The position numbers and the translations under genes were made by a program. 64,000 nt of DNA from positions 1,798,001-1,862,000 of the forward strand of contig NZ_MSCJ01000001.1 of the NCBI RefSeq assembly GCF_002954615.1. Direction: 5' to 3'. Positions 38,420 through 47,263 of this stretch are shown here, one piece after another. How positions within the stretch are numbered: the first letter of the stretch is position 1; each line of letters begins with the position of its first letter. The DNA is from Photobacterium angustum. GTDB lineage: Bacteria; Pseudomonadota; Gammaproteobacteria; Enterobacterales; Vibrionaceae. A model generated the notes under the pieces. It was not told the origin of the DNA, ran no database searches, and saw only the letters and a program-made list of their open reading frames with translations.

Positions 38420-39571
38420 GTGATGAAAGACTGTAAACTAATTTATGCACTACTTATGCTGTTAGGTTTATCCGCGAGTATTTCCGTACATGCGGTAACA
38501 ACATCAGAAAAGTATCAATGTCCTACTCAGCAACAATATGAATACCAATTTGAGTCAGGTAATCTCTGGCAGTTTTGTTGGCAATGGGACAGTCGTTTTG
38601 GTATCAGCCTACACGATGTTGCATTCAAAACCGTAAGAGAGCGACTTAATACCTATATCGCTTCATCAATTGCTCTCAATCAAATCGAGTTAGTCGATGC
38701 ACAAAACACCAGTAATACTCTTAAAATTAACCAATTAGATAAATCACAATCAATATTAAGTGGTAACTGTCTAAACGGAACATTGCTATCTGATAGTGAA
38801 AATAACCCACTATTATGTATTAAGCCTGCAACATCTGATTATGCCATGCATTATGATGACGAATCTCGCCGTAAAAACTCTGTCGATATACTTAGCCTTG
38901 TCACCGTGAATAACAACCAATTTATTTCCCGCTTACGTTTACACGATGACGGTAGCTTTACTCCTTCAGCGAGCCTCGTTACTGATGACAGCAACAATAC
39001 TCACTACATCGTCAATTACTTCTGGCGTTTAGATTTAGACATAGGTGCAACCGCCACTAACGATCATGTCGAAGAGTTTCGTACCCATATTCGAAAAGGT
39101 CGAAATAAACGTGAAATCAGAACCAACACAGTTCTACAACCTGCTGAATTTAAAAAACAATATGATCGTAAAAAGATGAAAAGCTGGCGTATTTACGATG
39201 GGCAAATTACTAATCAATACAATATGCCTTCGTCTTATCACATTTTCCCATTAAGCCATGCTGCGATTGAACGTGATGCACAACGTCCGTGGACTGAATC
39301 TGACGTTTACTTCACGAATTACCACCCTTGTGAGCATAAAGCGATCATAAATAATGAAACTGATTGTGCTGAGAATGTGGTTCAAATGGTTGATCAAGAA
39401 ACGATAACTGATGTTGTAGCGTGGATTAAATTAACAGCACATTATATTCCGCCTTACACCAGTAGTGACGATCTCGCGCTGCTATGGCAAGAGTTTACTG
39501 TTTATCCTCGAGATGTCTTTAGCAAAAACCCTAATGTTCCCGATCCAGAATATCCAACTCCCCTTGACTAG
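38420..39571 (+). CDS. Secreted copper amine oxidase-like pseudoenzyme
   Basis: A 383-aa protein with a signal peptide ending near V-H-A. It aligns with its downstream neighbour and with the amine oxidase catalytic domain: LWQFCWQWDSRFGISLHDVAF, NCLNG...LLCIK (Cys 117 and 133), VNYFWRLDLDIG, W-x-E-x-DVYFTNYHPCEHKA and DVVAWIKLTAHYIPP. The catalytic residues are gone. The topaquinone Tyr position is N166, and the three copper His positions are Y196, V198 and Y342. A structural or binding role is more likely than oxidase activity. It lies 73 bases after the preceding gene. Homology is moderately strong; function unknown. Confidence 0.65.
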   Translation: MMKDCKLIYALLMLLGLSASISVHAVTTSEKYQCPTQQQYEYQFESGNLWQFCWQWDSRFGISLHDVAFKTVRERLNTYIASSIALNQIELVDAQNTSNTLKINQLDKSQSILSGNCLNGTLLSDSENNPLLCIKPATSDYAMHYDDESRRKNSVDILSLVTVNNNQFISRLRLHDDGSFTPSASLVTDDSNNTHYIVNYFWRLDLDIGATATNDHVEEFRTHIRKGRNKREIRTNTVLQPAEFKKQYDRKKMKSWRIYDGQITNQYNMPSSYHIFPLSHAAIERDAQRPWTESDVYFTNYHPCEHKAIINNETDCAENVVQMVDQETITDVVAWIKLTAHYIPPYTSSDDLALLWQEFTVYPRDVFSKNPNVPDPEYPTPLD

Positions 39572-39609
39572 AACATGAAATCAATCGACTTAAATGTAGA
39601 GAGGATAAT

Positions 39610-40776
39610 ATGTTTACAGTAAAAAGATGGTGGAAAATATACTTGGCTCTTGCATGTTTTTACTCATCTAGCGTATTTGCATGTAGCCCAGATGACAGTA
39701 ACTACGTTCAAGAGAACTTCAGCAATGGTGCAAAATGGTCAATGTGTTGGGAGTTCGATAGTGATGAAGGTATCTACCTTACAGATATTACTTATACACC
39801 ACCTAATAGCACCACGCCTTTTAGAGTAATAAATGAAGTTATACTTTCTCAAATTTTTGTGCCTTATGATAATGGTAAAGATCGCTTTCATGATGTAACC
39901 GACTACGACTTTGGCGGTAGCATGATTGAAATTAAACCACAAAACTGCAAAAACGGGTTCATTGAACGTATAGACACCCTTTATGAAGATAACCTTCCTA
40001 GTCTATGTATTAAAACAGCTAGCGATACCACATTACATGATCTAACGGGTGCGCCTGCAAGCAGTGAGTACCTACAACTTTTTTCTTCTCACCAAGTCGG
40101 CGCCTATAATTACATTCCTGATTGGCGTTTCTATAGTAATGGCATGATTGAATTTGCAGTAGGTGCAACAGGTGCATTGCAAACTACCGTCAACATAAAC
40201 AATAACCCTGCAAGAGAAGATCGTTATCGTAAATTAGGATGGAAAATCGGACACAATACTGTGGGTGTATCCCATATCCATAATTACTTTTGGCGTATCG
40301 ATTTCGCCGTAGGTGATCAGGAAAACGATGATGTTTTTAAAGTGCTACGTTATACAAAAGACGGGAATAAAACGGTAGAAAATGCGACCCAGATAACCAA
40401 AGAAGGACGTTTTAATCATAAAGAAAGCAATTTTAAAACGTGGTTTGTACAAGAAAATGTCAACTCCAATAAAGGCTACATTCTTCAGCCTGGGGATTCT
40501 GGTCACCGCTTTAAAGGCATCAAAAAAGAGAAATTCACCCGTAACGATCTTCACATCTCCCGTGATATTGCTTGTGAACGTTACGCCTCACATAACAAAA
40601 TGTGTAACGGTAAAAAACAACTTGCTGACTTTATTCAAGATAATAAATCTATAGAAAACAGAGACTTTGTTGTTTGGTACAACTTAACCTTGCACCACAT
40701 TCCACGCGGTGAAGAATCACCTGAAATGGATATACACCGCAATAGCTTTAAGCTTGTGCCTAGAAATTTATATTGA
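39610..40776 (+). CDS. Secreted copper amine oxidase-family protein with altered cofactor motif
   Basis: A 388-aa protein with a signal peptide (cleavage near VFA-C). It lacks N2/N3 domains and carries a compact amine oxidase catalytic domain. The candidate catalytic base is D95 (DVTDY), disulfide Cys are 113 and 133, and VGAYNYIPDWRFYSNG (163-178) sits at the topaquinone site. H222-x-H224 and H363 in HHIPRGEESPEM match the three copper ligands. The cofactor Tyr (Y166) is kept, but the consensus N-Y-D/E-Y reads A-Y-N-Y. Copper binding looks possible; self-processing to topaquinone is uncertain. The start has GAGAGGAT upstream and follows the preceding gene by 38 bases. Confidence 0.75.
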   Translation: MFTVKRWWKIYLALACFYSSSVFACSPDDSNYVQENFSNGAKWSMCWEFDSDEGIYLTDITYTPPNSTTPFRVINEVILSQIFVPYDNGKDRFHDVTDYDFGGSMIEIKPQNCKNGFIERIDTLYEDNLPSLCIKTASDTTLHDLTGAPASSEYLQLFSSHQVGAYNYIPDWRFYSNGMIEFAVGATGALQTTVNINNNPAREDRYRKLGWKIGHNTVGVSHIHNYFWRIDFAVGDQENDDVFKVLRYTKDGNKTVENATQITKEGRFNHKESNFKTWFVQENVNSNKGYILQPGDSGHRFKGIKKEKFTRNDLHISRDIACERYASHNKMCNGKKQLADFIQDNKSIENRDFVVWYNLTLHHIPRGEESPEMDIHRNSFKLVPRNLY

Positions 40777-40797
40777 GGATAGGTTTTATCTAAACGT

Positions 40798-40925
40798 AAA
40801 AAAGCCGCTAACTTTCGCTAGCGGCTTTCTTTTATATGGCGGAGCAGTTCTGGGGATTTGAGGATTTGAACCCTTCTAATACAAATATCAGATTAATTTT
40901 AAAATATAATCATTCTTCCAGATGC
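40798..40925. repeat. Tandem repeat unit 1 (terminator plus tRNA-3'-like remnant), 128 bp
   Basis: This starts with a terminator-type hairpin (GCCGCTA / TAGCGGC with T/A runs on both sides), then a TATGGCGGAG segment like the reverse complement of a tRNA CCA end and a GGATTTGAACCC segment like a T-arm. An AT-rich tail ends CCAGATGC. It is repeated almost exactly in the next 128 bp. The hairpin also serves as terminator for the upstream + strand gene. Confidence 0.85.
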
Positions 40926-41053
40926 AAAAAAGCCGCTGACTTTCGCTAGTAGCTTTCTTTAATATGGTGGAGCAGTTCTGGGTATTTGAGGATTTGAACC
41001 CTTCTAATATAAATATCAGATTAATTTTAAAATATAATTATTCTTCCAGATGC
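40926..41053. repeat. Tandem repeat unit 2 (terminator plus tRNA-3'-like remnant), 128 bp
   Basis: The second copy of the 128-bp unit has only a handful of substitutions; one weakens the hairpin (TAGTAGC for TAGCGGC). It is followed at 41054 by the same AAAAAAGCCGCTAA hairpin start, this time leading into the real tRNA-Ser gene. Confidence 0.85.
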
Positions 41054-41056
41054 AAA

Positions 41057-41086
41057 AAAGCCGCTAAGGGTTAACTTAGCGGCTTT
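41057..41086 (-). terminator. Terminator of the tRNA-Ser pair
   Basis: Perfect arms AAAGCCGCTAAG / CTTAGCGGCTTT with a 6-base loop. The A-run at 41054-41059 gives a T-run on the - strand, just beyond the CCA end of tRNA-Ser(TGA). Confidence 0.88.
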
Positions 41087-41094
41087 CTTTAATA

Positions 41095-41185
41095 TGGCGG
41101 AGAGATAGGGATTTGAACCCTAGATACGCTATAAACGTATGCCGGTTTTCAAGACCGGTGCTTTCAACCACTCAGCCATCTCTCC
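41095..41185 (-). tRNA. tRNA-Ser (anticodon TGA)
   Basis: On the - strand this begins GGAGAGATGGCTGAGTGG and ends TCTCTCC-G-CCA with the CCA encoded. The anticodon stem-loop is ACCGGTCTTGAAAACCGG with anticodon TGA, and there is a long variable arm (TACG..CGTA) as expected for serine. T-arm AGGGTTCAAATCCCT. It is 91 nt long including CCA. It reads UCA/UCG-type serine codons. Confidence 0.96.
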
Positions 41186-41214
41186 TAAATTGTTATCTCT
41201 TAAAAAATAAGAGA

Positions 41215-41302
41215 TGGCGGTGAGGGAGGGATTCGAACCCTCGATACGTTGCCGTATACACACTTTCCAGGCGTGCTCCTTCAGCCACTCGGACACCTCA
41301 CC
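41215..41302 (-). tRNA. tRNA-Ser (anticodon GGA)
   Basis: On the - strand this begins GGTGAGGTGTCCGAGTGG and ends CCTCACC-G-CCA with CCA encoded. The anticodon loop CTGGAAA carries GGA. It has a long variable arm TATACGGCAACGTAT and T-arm AGGGTTCGAATCCCT. It is 88 nt long and nearly identical to enterobacterial serW/serX. It lies 29 bases upstream of the other tRNA-Ser in the same transcript. Confidence 0.96.
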
Positions 41303-41444
41303 ACATTGCGTTAATAGGCACTGCCTCTTAACGGACGGCTACTATATTGTGCTAAAGGTATTAGGTCAAGATAAAACTGAAAGCATCGCATTAAGTGTCT
41401 ACTTTTAAAACAAATCTGATACTTATACGAAAATATCTCATCGT

Positions 41445-41555
41445 GTCTCTATTTTGACCTAACGAGGCTGTTACAATAAGTAACTAATACTTGATTACTC
41501 TTTCGTTGATCGTTAAATAGGTCAAGGAATATCCTAACAATGATTAAATAGAGAC
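41445..41555 (+). promoter_or_regulatory. Nested inverted repeats in the leader of the UPF0149 gene
   Basis: GTCTCTATTT (41445-41454) pairs perfectly with AAATAGAGAC (41546-41555). Inside, TTGACCTA (41454-41461) pairs with TAGGTCAA (41518-41525), and GTTAC/GTAAC forms a small hairpin (41470-41484). The outer right arm ends eight bases before the ATG, so folding would cover the ribosome site. A possible promoter (TTGATT at 41491, TTAAAT at 41513) overlaps the element; if used, the transcript would lack the left arms. Confidence 0.3.
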
Positions 41556-41562
41556 TCTTTAT

Positions 41563-42135
41563 ATGTCTTCAAAACTTAGCGTCATTTTGCAAGATCAACA
41601 GCTTGCCGAACTACTGCTCAACGAAGCGCAAACACGTGGCTTTGTCACTGCAATGGCAGCAGCACCTAATATTATTGCCCCAACAGAATGGCTAGCTTTT
41701 TTATGGGGTGGAGAAGAAACCTCTCCTTTTAGTACGCATGAAGAATTAGAAAACTATGCCAATGCAATCATTGATATTTTAAATGAAGCACGTACAACTC
41801 TCTATGACAACACATGGCAATGGCCTGAAGGCTGTGCACTAGACGATAGCCAAATTGTCACCGAAGCAACCAGTAACTTCTGTGAGGGTATGCTTCAGGG
41901 TTGGCAACTTGCGCGTGATGATTGGGAAACCATTATGCCACCAGAAAGTGAAGATAATGCTCTACTGGGTGGCGTATTGCTTTCTTTCAGCCTACTGTTT
42001 GATCCTGAAACAGCACTTGAAGCATTAAAAGAACAAGATGCTGATGCCTTAGCGCAATTTGAAGAGATCTTTAATGCCATTCCTGTAATGCTATGTGGCT
42101 TAACACAACGTGGCGCAATGTTAGTTCAAGACTAA
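41563..42135 (+). CDS. UPF0149 (YecA/YgfB-type) family protein
   Basis: A 190-aa cytoplasmic, acidic, helical protein. Features of the family are an early G-F-VTAMAAAP segment, E-W-LAFLWGGEE, FCEGMLQGWQLA and a late IPVMLCGLTQRGA. It has no C-terminal Cys-rich SEC-C motif, unlike YecA. Molecular role not established; YgfB in Pseudomonas is linked to regulation, but this is a different branch. A long leader with inverted repeats precedes it, and a strong terminator follows. Confidence 0.75.
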   Translation: MSSKLSVILQDQQLAELLLNEAQTRGFVTAMAAAPNIIAPTEWLAFLWGGEETSPFSTHEELENYANAIIDILNEARTTLYDNTWQWPEGCALDDSQIVTEATSNFCEGMLQGWQLARDDWETIMPPESEDNALLGGVLLSFSLLFDPETALEALKEQDADALAQFEEIFNAIPVMLCGLTQRGAMLVQD

Positions 42136-42158
42136 TAATCAACACATTCCCCTAAAAC

Positions 42159-42193
42159 AAAGAAGGCGAACATCTCTGTTCGCCTTCTTTTTT
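42159..42193. terminator. Bidirectional terminator between the UPF0149 gene and nadA
   Basis: A 14-bp perfect stem AAAGAAGGCGAACA / TGTTCGCCTTCTTT with a 4-base loop, then a T-run. It lies between convergent genes. Confidence 0.9.
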
Positions 42194-42234
42194 ATGCTCG
42201 TTTGTTATTAATTGCCGCTGATTCAACAAAAAGC

Positions 42235-43296
42235 TTAAGCATTACCTTTTACTTTTAATTGCAATTCAGCCGCAAAATCTAGCATTCGGTTTAACGGGAT
42301 CAGTGATTTTTCACGTAGCGATTCATCAACAAAAATTTCATGCTGCTCACCACCATCATTTAATGCGGTGTAAATCGCTTTCAAACCATTCATTGCCATC
42401 CACGGACAATGTGCGCAGCTACGACATGTTGCCCCAGCCCCCGCTGTTGGAGCCTCTACTAATTCTTTCTCTGGCACCATTTGCTGCATCTTAAAGAAAA
42501 TGCCTTTATCAGTTGCTACAATAAGCTTCTGATTCGGTAGCTCTTTCGCGGCTTTAATAAGCTGGCTTGTTGAACCCACAGCATCAGCTAATGCGACAAC
42601 ACTCGCAGGTGATTCAGGGTGAACAAGAATAGCAGCGTCAGGATATAGGTGCTTCATGTCGCGTAGGGCTTTAGCAGAAAACTCGTCGTGAACAATACAT
42701 TCACCCTGCCACAACAGCATCTCTGCACCTGTTTTCTTCTGAATATAAGAACCTAAGTGACGATCTGGTCCCCAAATGATTTTCTTGTCTTCGCTATCTA
42801 AATGCTCAACAATTTCAAGTGCAATACTCGATGTTACAACCCAATCAGCACGTGCTTTTACTGCAGCAGACGTATTGGCATAGACAACAACTGTATGATC
42901 GGGGTGAGCATCGCAAAACTCGCTAAATGCATCAATAGGACAACCTAAATCAAGCGAACATTCAGCATCTAAGGTTGGCATCAATACATGCTTTTCTGGT
43001 GTAAGAATCTTGGCTGATTCACCCATAAAGCGTACACCACAAATAATTAAAGTAGTGGCTGGATGTTGATTACCAAAACGAGCCATTTCTAGTGAATCAC
43101 CAACAAAACCGCCAGTTTCTTCAGCCAATGCCTGTATTTCAGGATCGGTATAATAATGCGCCACTAATACTGCGTCTTTATCCTTTAGCAATTGTTTGAT
43201 TTGCTGAATATATTGCTGTTTTTCAGTATCAGTTAGTCGGGCAGGTTTTGGTGGAAACGGATATACCATCTCTGATGGATCAAATGTAATACTCAT
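42235..43296 (-). CDS. nadA: Quinolinate synthase A
   Basis: A 353-aa cytoplasmic [4Fe-4S] enzyme that condenses iminoaspartate with dihydroxyacetone phosphate to quinolinate in de novo NAD synthesis. Landmarks are [72 protein letters not shown] and the C-terminal [13 protein letters not shown], with cluster Cys in three separated segments. Length matches E. coli NadA (347 aa). It lies downstream of the tol-pal genes as in enterobacteria but is separated from them by a terminator and its own 160-base leader. nadB is not in the window. Confidence 0.96.
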   Translation of the reverse strand: MSITFDPSEMVYPFPPKPARLTDTEKQQYIQQIKQLLKDKDAVLVAHYYTDPEIQALAEETGGFVGDSLEMARFGNQHPATTLIICGVRFMGESAKILTPEKHVLMPTLDAECSLDLGCPIDAFSEFCDAHPDHTVVVYANTSAAVKARADWVVTSSIALEIVEHLDSEDKKIIWGPDRHLGSYIQKKTGAEMLLWQGECIVHDEFSAKALRDMKHLYPDAAILVHPESPASVVALADAVGSTSQLIKAAKELPNQKLIVATDKGIFFKMQQMVPEKELVEAPTAGAGATCRSCAHCPWMAMNGLKAIYTALNDGGEQHEIFVDESLREKSLIPLNRMLDFAAELQLKVKGNA

Positions 43297-43395
43297 TTTT
43301 CACTTGCTCATTAGCATTCCTTTAGTGTCCGAACATTATACGCTGGATTTTCCAAATTTCACCTTTAACCAACACTGCTTCGACTTCGTAGTAAC

Positions 43396-43438
43396 AAAAA
43401 AGCCCACAACAGAAATAACCATTTCTTTGTGGGCTTTT
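43396..43438 (-). terminator. Terminator of the ybgC-tol-pal-cpoB operon
   Basis: Arms AAAAGCCCACAA and TTGTGGGCTTTT with a 17-base loop. The extra A's on the left give a T-run on the - strand. It lies about 20 bases beyond the cpoB stop. Confidence 0.85.
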
Positions 43439-43459
43439 AAAATCAAACCGTAACTGCGT

Positions 43460-44182
43460 TTATTTTAACTTCGTAAGCGCTGTTTTAGCTTGATTAGCAG
43501 ACGTTGAATTCGGGTATGCTTTGATCACTTCTTGATAATATGTTTTTGCCGTAGCTATATCATTACCACGTTCTGCAATCACACCAAGTTTCAGCAACGC
43601 ATCAGCGCGCTTACTTGAGTCTTTGGTATCTGCAACCACTTTAAAATTCGTTGCAGCATCTGCTAGCTGATTCTGAGCAAAGAATAATTGCCCCAACCAA
43701 TAACTAGCATTCGGCTTATAAACCGAATTAGGGTAAGTCGTTAGGAAGCTTTGGAACGCTTTTGTTGCGCCTTTATAATCTTTCTCTTTTAAGATCAGAT
43801 TAACCGCTTTTTCATAGGCCGTATTTTCATCGGTATTACTTGAAAAAGCTTCGCTTGATGCCGCTTCTTTTTTAGCGTCCGTAGGCTCGGCTTTCGCTGG
43901 TTGGCGGCTCAAGTTATCAACTTCTCTATAGATGTCGCGTTGACGATCTACCACTTTTTTAATTTCATAACTATTACGTTCAACGTTGCCACGAAGCTCA
44001 TCAATATCTGATGACATCTGTTCTAAGCGACGCTGCATTTGTAGCTGCACCTGCCCTTGCGCTTCAAGCATACGCTCTAAGCTATCTAAATTCGCTGCCG
44101 ATACAGGCGCGGCGACCACTTGGGTCGCCGCGCTCATCAGCAACACTAATGCAAGTTTTCGCATTACTTTGTTACTGCTCAT
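43460..44182 (-). CDS. cpoB: Cell division coordinator CpoB (YbgF)
   Basis: A 240-aa periplasmic protein that links Tol-Pal outer-membrane constriction with peptidoglycan synthesis at the septum. A signal peptide (ending V-V-A-A) is followed by an N-terminal trimeric coiled coil (~30-95, LDSLERMLEAQGQVQLQMQRR region), a linker, and TPR-type repeats from ~120 (AYEKAVNLILKEKDYKGA, YWLGQLFFAQNQ, AYPNSTSANQA). It is the last gene of the tol operon, 21 bases after pal. Confidence 0.94.
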   Translation of the reverse strand: MSSNKVMRKLALVLLMSAATQVVAAPVSAANLDSLERMLEAQGQVQLQMQRRLEQMSSDIDELRGNVERNSYEIKKVVDRQRDIYREVDNLSRQPAKAEPTDAKKEAASSEAFSSNTDENTAYEKAVNLILKEKDYKGATKAFQSFLTTYPNSVYKPNASYWLGQLFFAQNQLADAATNFKVVADTKDSSKRADALLKLGVIAERGNDIATAKTYYQEVIKAYPNSTSANQAKTALTKLK

Positions 44183-44203
44183 ATTGGGTTTACCTACATT
44201 AGA

Positions 44204-44743
44204 TTAGTAAACTAAAACCGCACGACGGTTTTTCGCATAATCAGCATCAGTGTGACCTAATACTAATGGTTTTTCTTCACCGTAGCTCACAATTGAAAGT
44301 TGAGATGCAGGTACACCTAATGCTTGCAGGTATTGTGCTACCGCATTGGCACGACGCTCACCTAATGCAATGTTGTATTCTGGCGTACCACGCTCATCAG
44401 CATGACCTTCAACGATGACTTTAATACTTGGGTGGTCACGTAAGTACGCTGCATGTGCTTCTAAAATTGCTTGATACTCAGGTTGAATCTCTGCGTTATC
44501 AAACTTAAAGAAAACAGTTTGTTCTTGACGTAACTGCTGCAGTTGCTGCTCAAGCAATTGTTCTTCACTCATGCTTCCTGATGGATCAACAGGAGTAACA
44601 ATTGTTTGATCAGGCGAAGTGCCGCCATTAGTGCCGTTTTGGTTAGCAGCAGAGCTGTCTGCACTATCTGTTGAACTACATGCAGCCAATGTCATCATTG
44701 GTAGCGCAATCGCTAAACTTTTTAAAATTTTGTTCAGTTGCAT
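44204..44743 (-). CDS. pal: Peptidoglycan-associated lipoprotein Pal
   Basis: A 179-aa outer-membrane lipoprotein with lipobox L-A-A-C (Cys 22), a flexible linker and an OmpA-like domain ([41 protein letters not shown]). It binds meso-diaminopimelate in peptidoglycan and TolB, and keeps the outer membrane attached during division. Gene order tolB-pal-cpoB is conserved. Confidence 0.96.
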   Translation of the reverse strand: MQLNKILKSLAIALPMMTLAACSSTDSADSSAANQNGTNGGTSPDQTIVTPVDPSGSMSEEQLLEQQLQQLRQEQTVFFKFDNAEIQPEYQAILEAHAAYLRDHPSIKVIVEGHADERGTPEYNIALGERRANAVAQYLQALGVPASQLSIVSYGEEKPLVLGHTDADYAKNRRAVLVY

Positions 44744-44801
44744 CTATATTTCCTTTTTAAACTCAATCGTGCCTCAAAAGGCAAATGAGAACTAACTCAA
44801 A

Positions 44802-46130
44802 TTATAAAAATGGGCCCCAAGATGGCGCTCGTACACGTTTACTTGTTGATGGTAAGCGTGCTTGGAAACGGCCATCGATGGATACCAAAGAAAGTTCGTA
44901 AGTACCATTATTTTGCGCTGAGCTATAAATAATCATACTTCCATTAGGAGCAATACTTGGTGACTCGGCAAGGCGTGCTTTTGTCAAAATTTGCATTGCA
45001 CCTGTTTTAAGATCTTGTTTCGCAATGTTGTAACCACTATCTGAACGGTTTACGACAACAAGGTAACGACCATCAGGTGTAATTTGTGGTCCCATGTTCT
45101 GAGCACCTTGCCAAGTTACACGTTGCGTATCACCTGTTGCTAAATCTAAATGGTAAACCTGTGGGCGACCGCCACGATCAGAGGTGAAGTAAAGAGACTG
45201 ACCATCAGGTGCCCATACCGCTTCCGTATTATTAGCACGGCCGTGAGTAATTTGGCGTAATTGATTGGTTTTCAGATCTTTAATATAGATCTGCAAGCTA
45301 CCTGTTTTAGAAAGTACCATCGCTAATTTAGTACCATCAGGTGAAAACTGTGGTGAACCATTATGGCGAGGGTAATCCGCCACTACTTCACGCTTACCTG
45401 TGTAGATATCTAACACGAAGATTTGTGCTTTACCGCTTTCAAAACTTACATACGCCAGTTTGCTGCCATCTGGAGACCATGCAGGAGACATTAGCGGCTG
45501 TTTGGACTTCAATACCACACGTTCGTTGTAACCATCGTAATCAGCAACACGCAATTGATATGGAAACTTCGATGAACGATTATTATCAACGTATGCAATA
45601 CGCGTTAAGAATGCACCACGTTCACCCGTTAGCTTCTGGTAAATTAAATCAGAAATACGGTGAGCATATTGACGCATGCGGTTAGGCTTCACTGACGCTT
45701 GATTATTCAATAGTAAATAATCACCTTTTGCAGCCCCTTCAGTACCTGCTGCTAGTTTGCCTTTAACAATATCGACTAACTGATAATTAACGGTGTAATT
45801 GCCATCTTGATTCTTAACAATTGTACCTGTTACAACCGCATCAACGCCCATCTTACTCCATGCAGAGTAATCAATTTGGCTTTCATTGTGAGGTAACTGT
45901 GGCAATTTATTTGTCGGCACTGGGCTAAACTTACCACTTCGTTGTAAATCTGATGCAATAACTGCAGAAATATCAGTGGGTAGTTTACCTTCACCTTCCC
46001 ATTGGAAAGGAACAACACCAATTGGGCGTGCAGAATCCACACCATCAGTGATCACTAATTCAAGTTCAGCATGTGCAAATTGGCTAACGCTTAATAGAGC
46101 TAAACATAAGCCCATTATCCAACGTTTCAT
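44802..46130 (-). CDS. tolB: Tol-Pal system periplasmic protein TolB
   Basis: A 442-aa protein with a signal peptide (ending FAHA), an N-terminal alpha/beta domain ([15 protein letters not shown]) and a six-bladed beta-propeller built of WD-like repeats such as [32 protein letters not shown] and [16 protein letters not shown]. It cycles between Pal and TolA. It follows tolA by 35 bases. Confidence 0.96.
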   Translation of the reverse strand: MKRWIMGLCLALLSVSQFAHAELELVITDGVDSARPIGVVPFQWEGEGKLPTDISAVIASDLQRSGKFSPVPTNKLPQLPHNESQIDYSAWSKMGVDAVVTGTIVKNQDGNYTVNYQLVDIVKGKLAAGTEGAAKGDYLLLNNQASVKPNRMRQYAHRISDLIYQKLTGERGAFLTRIAYVDNNRSSKFPYQLRVADYDGYNERVVLKSKQPLMSPAWSPDGSKLAYVSFESGKAQIFVLDIYTGKREVVADYPRHNGSPQFSPDGTKLAMVLSKTGSLQIYIKDLKTNQLRQITHGRANNTEAVWAPDGQSLYFTSDRGGRPQVYHLDLATGDTQRVTWQGAQNMGPQITPDGRYLVVVNRSDSGYNIAKQDLKTGAMQILTKARLAESPSIAPNGSMIIYSSAQNNGTYELSLVSIDGRFQARLPSTSKRVRAPSWGPFL

Positions 46131-46165
46131 CCATCGCTCCTATTTTATGTTGCACCACAAATCAT

Positions 46166-47254
46166 TTACTGTGGCGTGACTGCAAGTTTGATATCTCTTA
46201 ATTTTTTCGCAATTTCTGGATCATCAGGCATTGGGAATTGGCTAACTTTTACTACAGCAGATTTTGCCGCGCGACATAATGCACCATCACCACCAGATTG
46301 AGTGACATCCAGTACTAAACCATCTGCAGATAAACGCATAGTCAAATTACATTCTTGGCCTTTAAAACTTTGATCAACCAATAAATTTTGTTGAATCATT
46401 TGTTTATATATTGCGCCATAACGTGCAACTTCATCAGCAATATGTTGCCCTTTCGCACCACCACGCTGCTCACTTTCCGCTTCAAGGCCTGCAAACATAT
46501 CGTTCAATGCTGCTTCTTTTTGCTGCTGGAGTTTCTTCGCTTCAGCTGCTTTGCGTTTAGCTTCTGCTTCTGCTTTTTTCTTAGCTTCTGCTGCCTTACG
46601 CTCAGCCTCAATACGTTTTGCTTCTGCTTCTTTACGTTTAGCTTCCGCTTTCGCTGCCTCTTCTTCGGCTTTCTTCTTCGCTGCTACTTGCTTTTGACGC
46701 TCAAGTTCAGCTTGTCGACTTGCTTCTTCCGCTTTACGTTGTTCTTCAAGTTTTTGTTGACGCACTTGCTCCGCTTTTTCTGCAGCTTCTTGTTTCGCTT
46801 TACGCTCAGCTTCTGCTTTTGCTGCTTGTGCTTTCGCTACTTTTGCCGCTTCATCAGCTTTACGTTTTTCTTCAGCCGCTTGCTTTTGTTGCTCTGCGAC
46901 TAACTTGCGTTGTTTCTCTGCTTCTCGTGCTTCTTTCTCAGCTTTTAGCTTATCGGCTTTTAACTGTCTAACACGTTCAGCTTCATCTTTTCTCTGCTTT
47001 TCAAGCGCTTCCGTCTGCTCTTCTAGCCTTTTTTTACGTTCTTGCTCAGCACGTTTAGCCGCTTCCCGTTGCTCTCGAATTTGCGTCGCTTGTTGATGAA
47101 TCATTGCAGGATCGACAACCACAGCTTGAATGGTATTGCCGCCCACATCTGATTTTTTCATCGTAAAATCAGCGCCCCAGAACAATAATCCAATCAACAG
47201 CGCATGAATAAATAACGATATAACGGTGGAACCTGTGTAATTGTTATTTTTCAT
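46166..47254 (-). CDS. tolA: Tol-Pal system inner-membrane spanner TolA
   Basis: A 362-aa protein with one N-terminal transmembrane helix (VISLFIHALLIGLLFW), a long Ala/Lys/Glu-rich helical domain II (~50-265) and a globular domain III (YGAIYKQMIQQNLLVDQSF to the end) with a Cys pair. It transmits the proton-motive energy of TolQR to Pal/TolB. The repetitive domain II creates open frames on the opposite strand, which are not genes. Confidence 0.95.
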   Translation of the reverse strand: MKNNNYTGSTVISLFIHALLIGLLFWGADFTMKKSDVGGNTIQAVVVDPAMIHQQATQIREQREAAKRAEQERKKRLEEQTEALEKQRKDEAERVRQLKADKLKAEKEAREAEKQRKLVAEQQKQAAEEKRKADEAAKVAKAQAAKAEAERKAKQEAAEKAEQVRQQKLEEQRKAEEASRQAELERQKQVAAKKKAEEEAAKAEAKRKEAEAKRIEAERKAAEAKKKAEAEAKRKAAEAKKLQQQKEAALNDMFAGLEAESEQRGGAKGQHIADEVARYGAIYKQMIQQNLLVDQSFKGQECNLTMRLSADGLVLDVTQSGGDGALCRAAKSAVVKVSQFPMPDDPEIAKKLRDIKLAVTPQ

Positions 47255-47263
47255 TCTTTAACC

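Noticed and set aside
40798..41053. Two additional tRNA genes in the 128-bp repeats
   Set aside because: Only CCA-end-like and T-arm-like pieces are present. No anticodon arm, D-arm or matching 5' acceptor strand is seen.
46388..47096. Open frames antisense to tolA, rich in Phe, Cys and Leu
   Set aside because: These are shadows of the Lys/Ala/Glu-rich domain II of tolA; no independent support.
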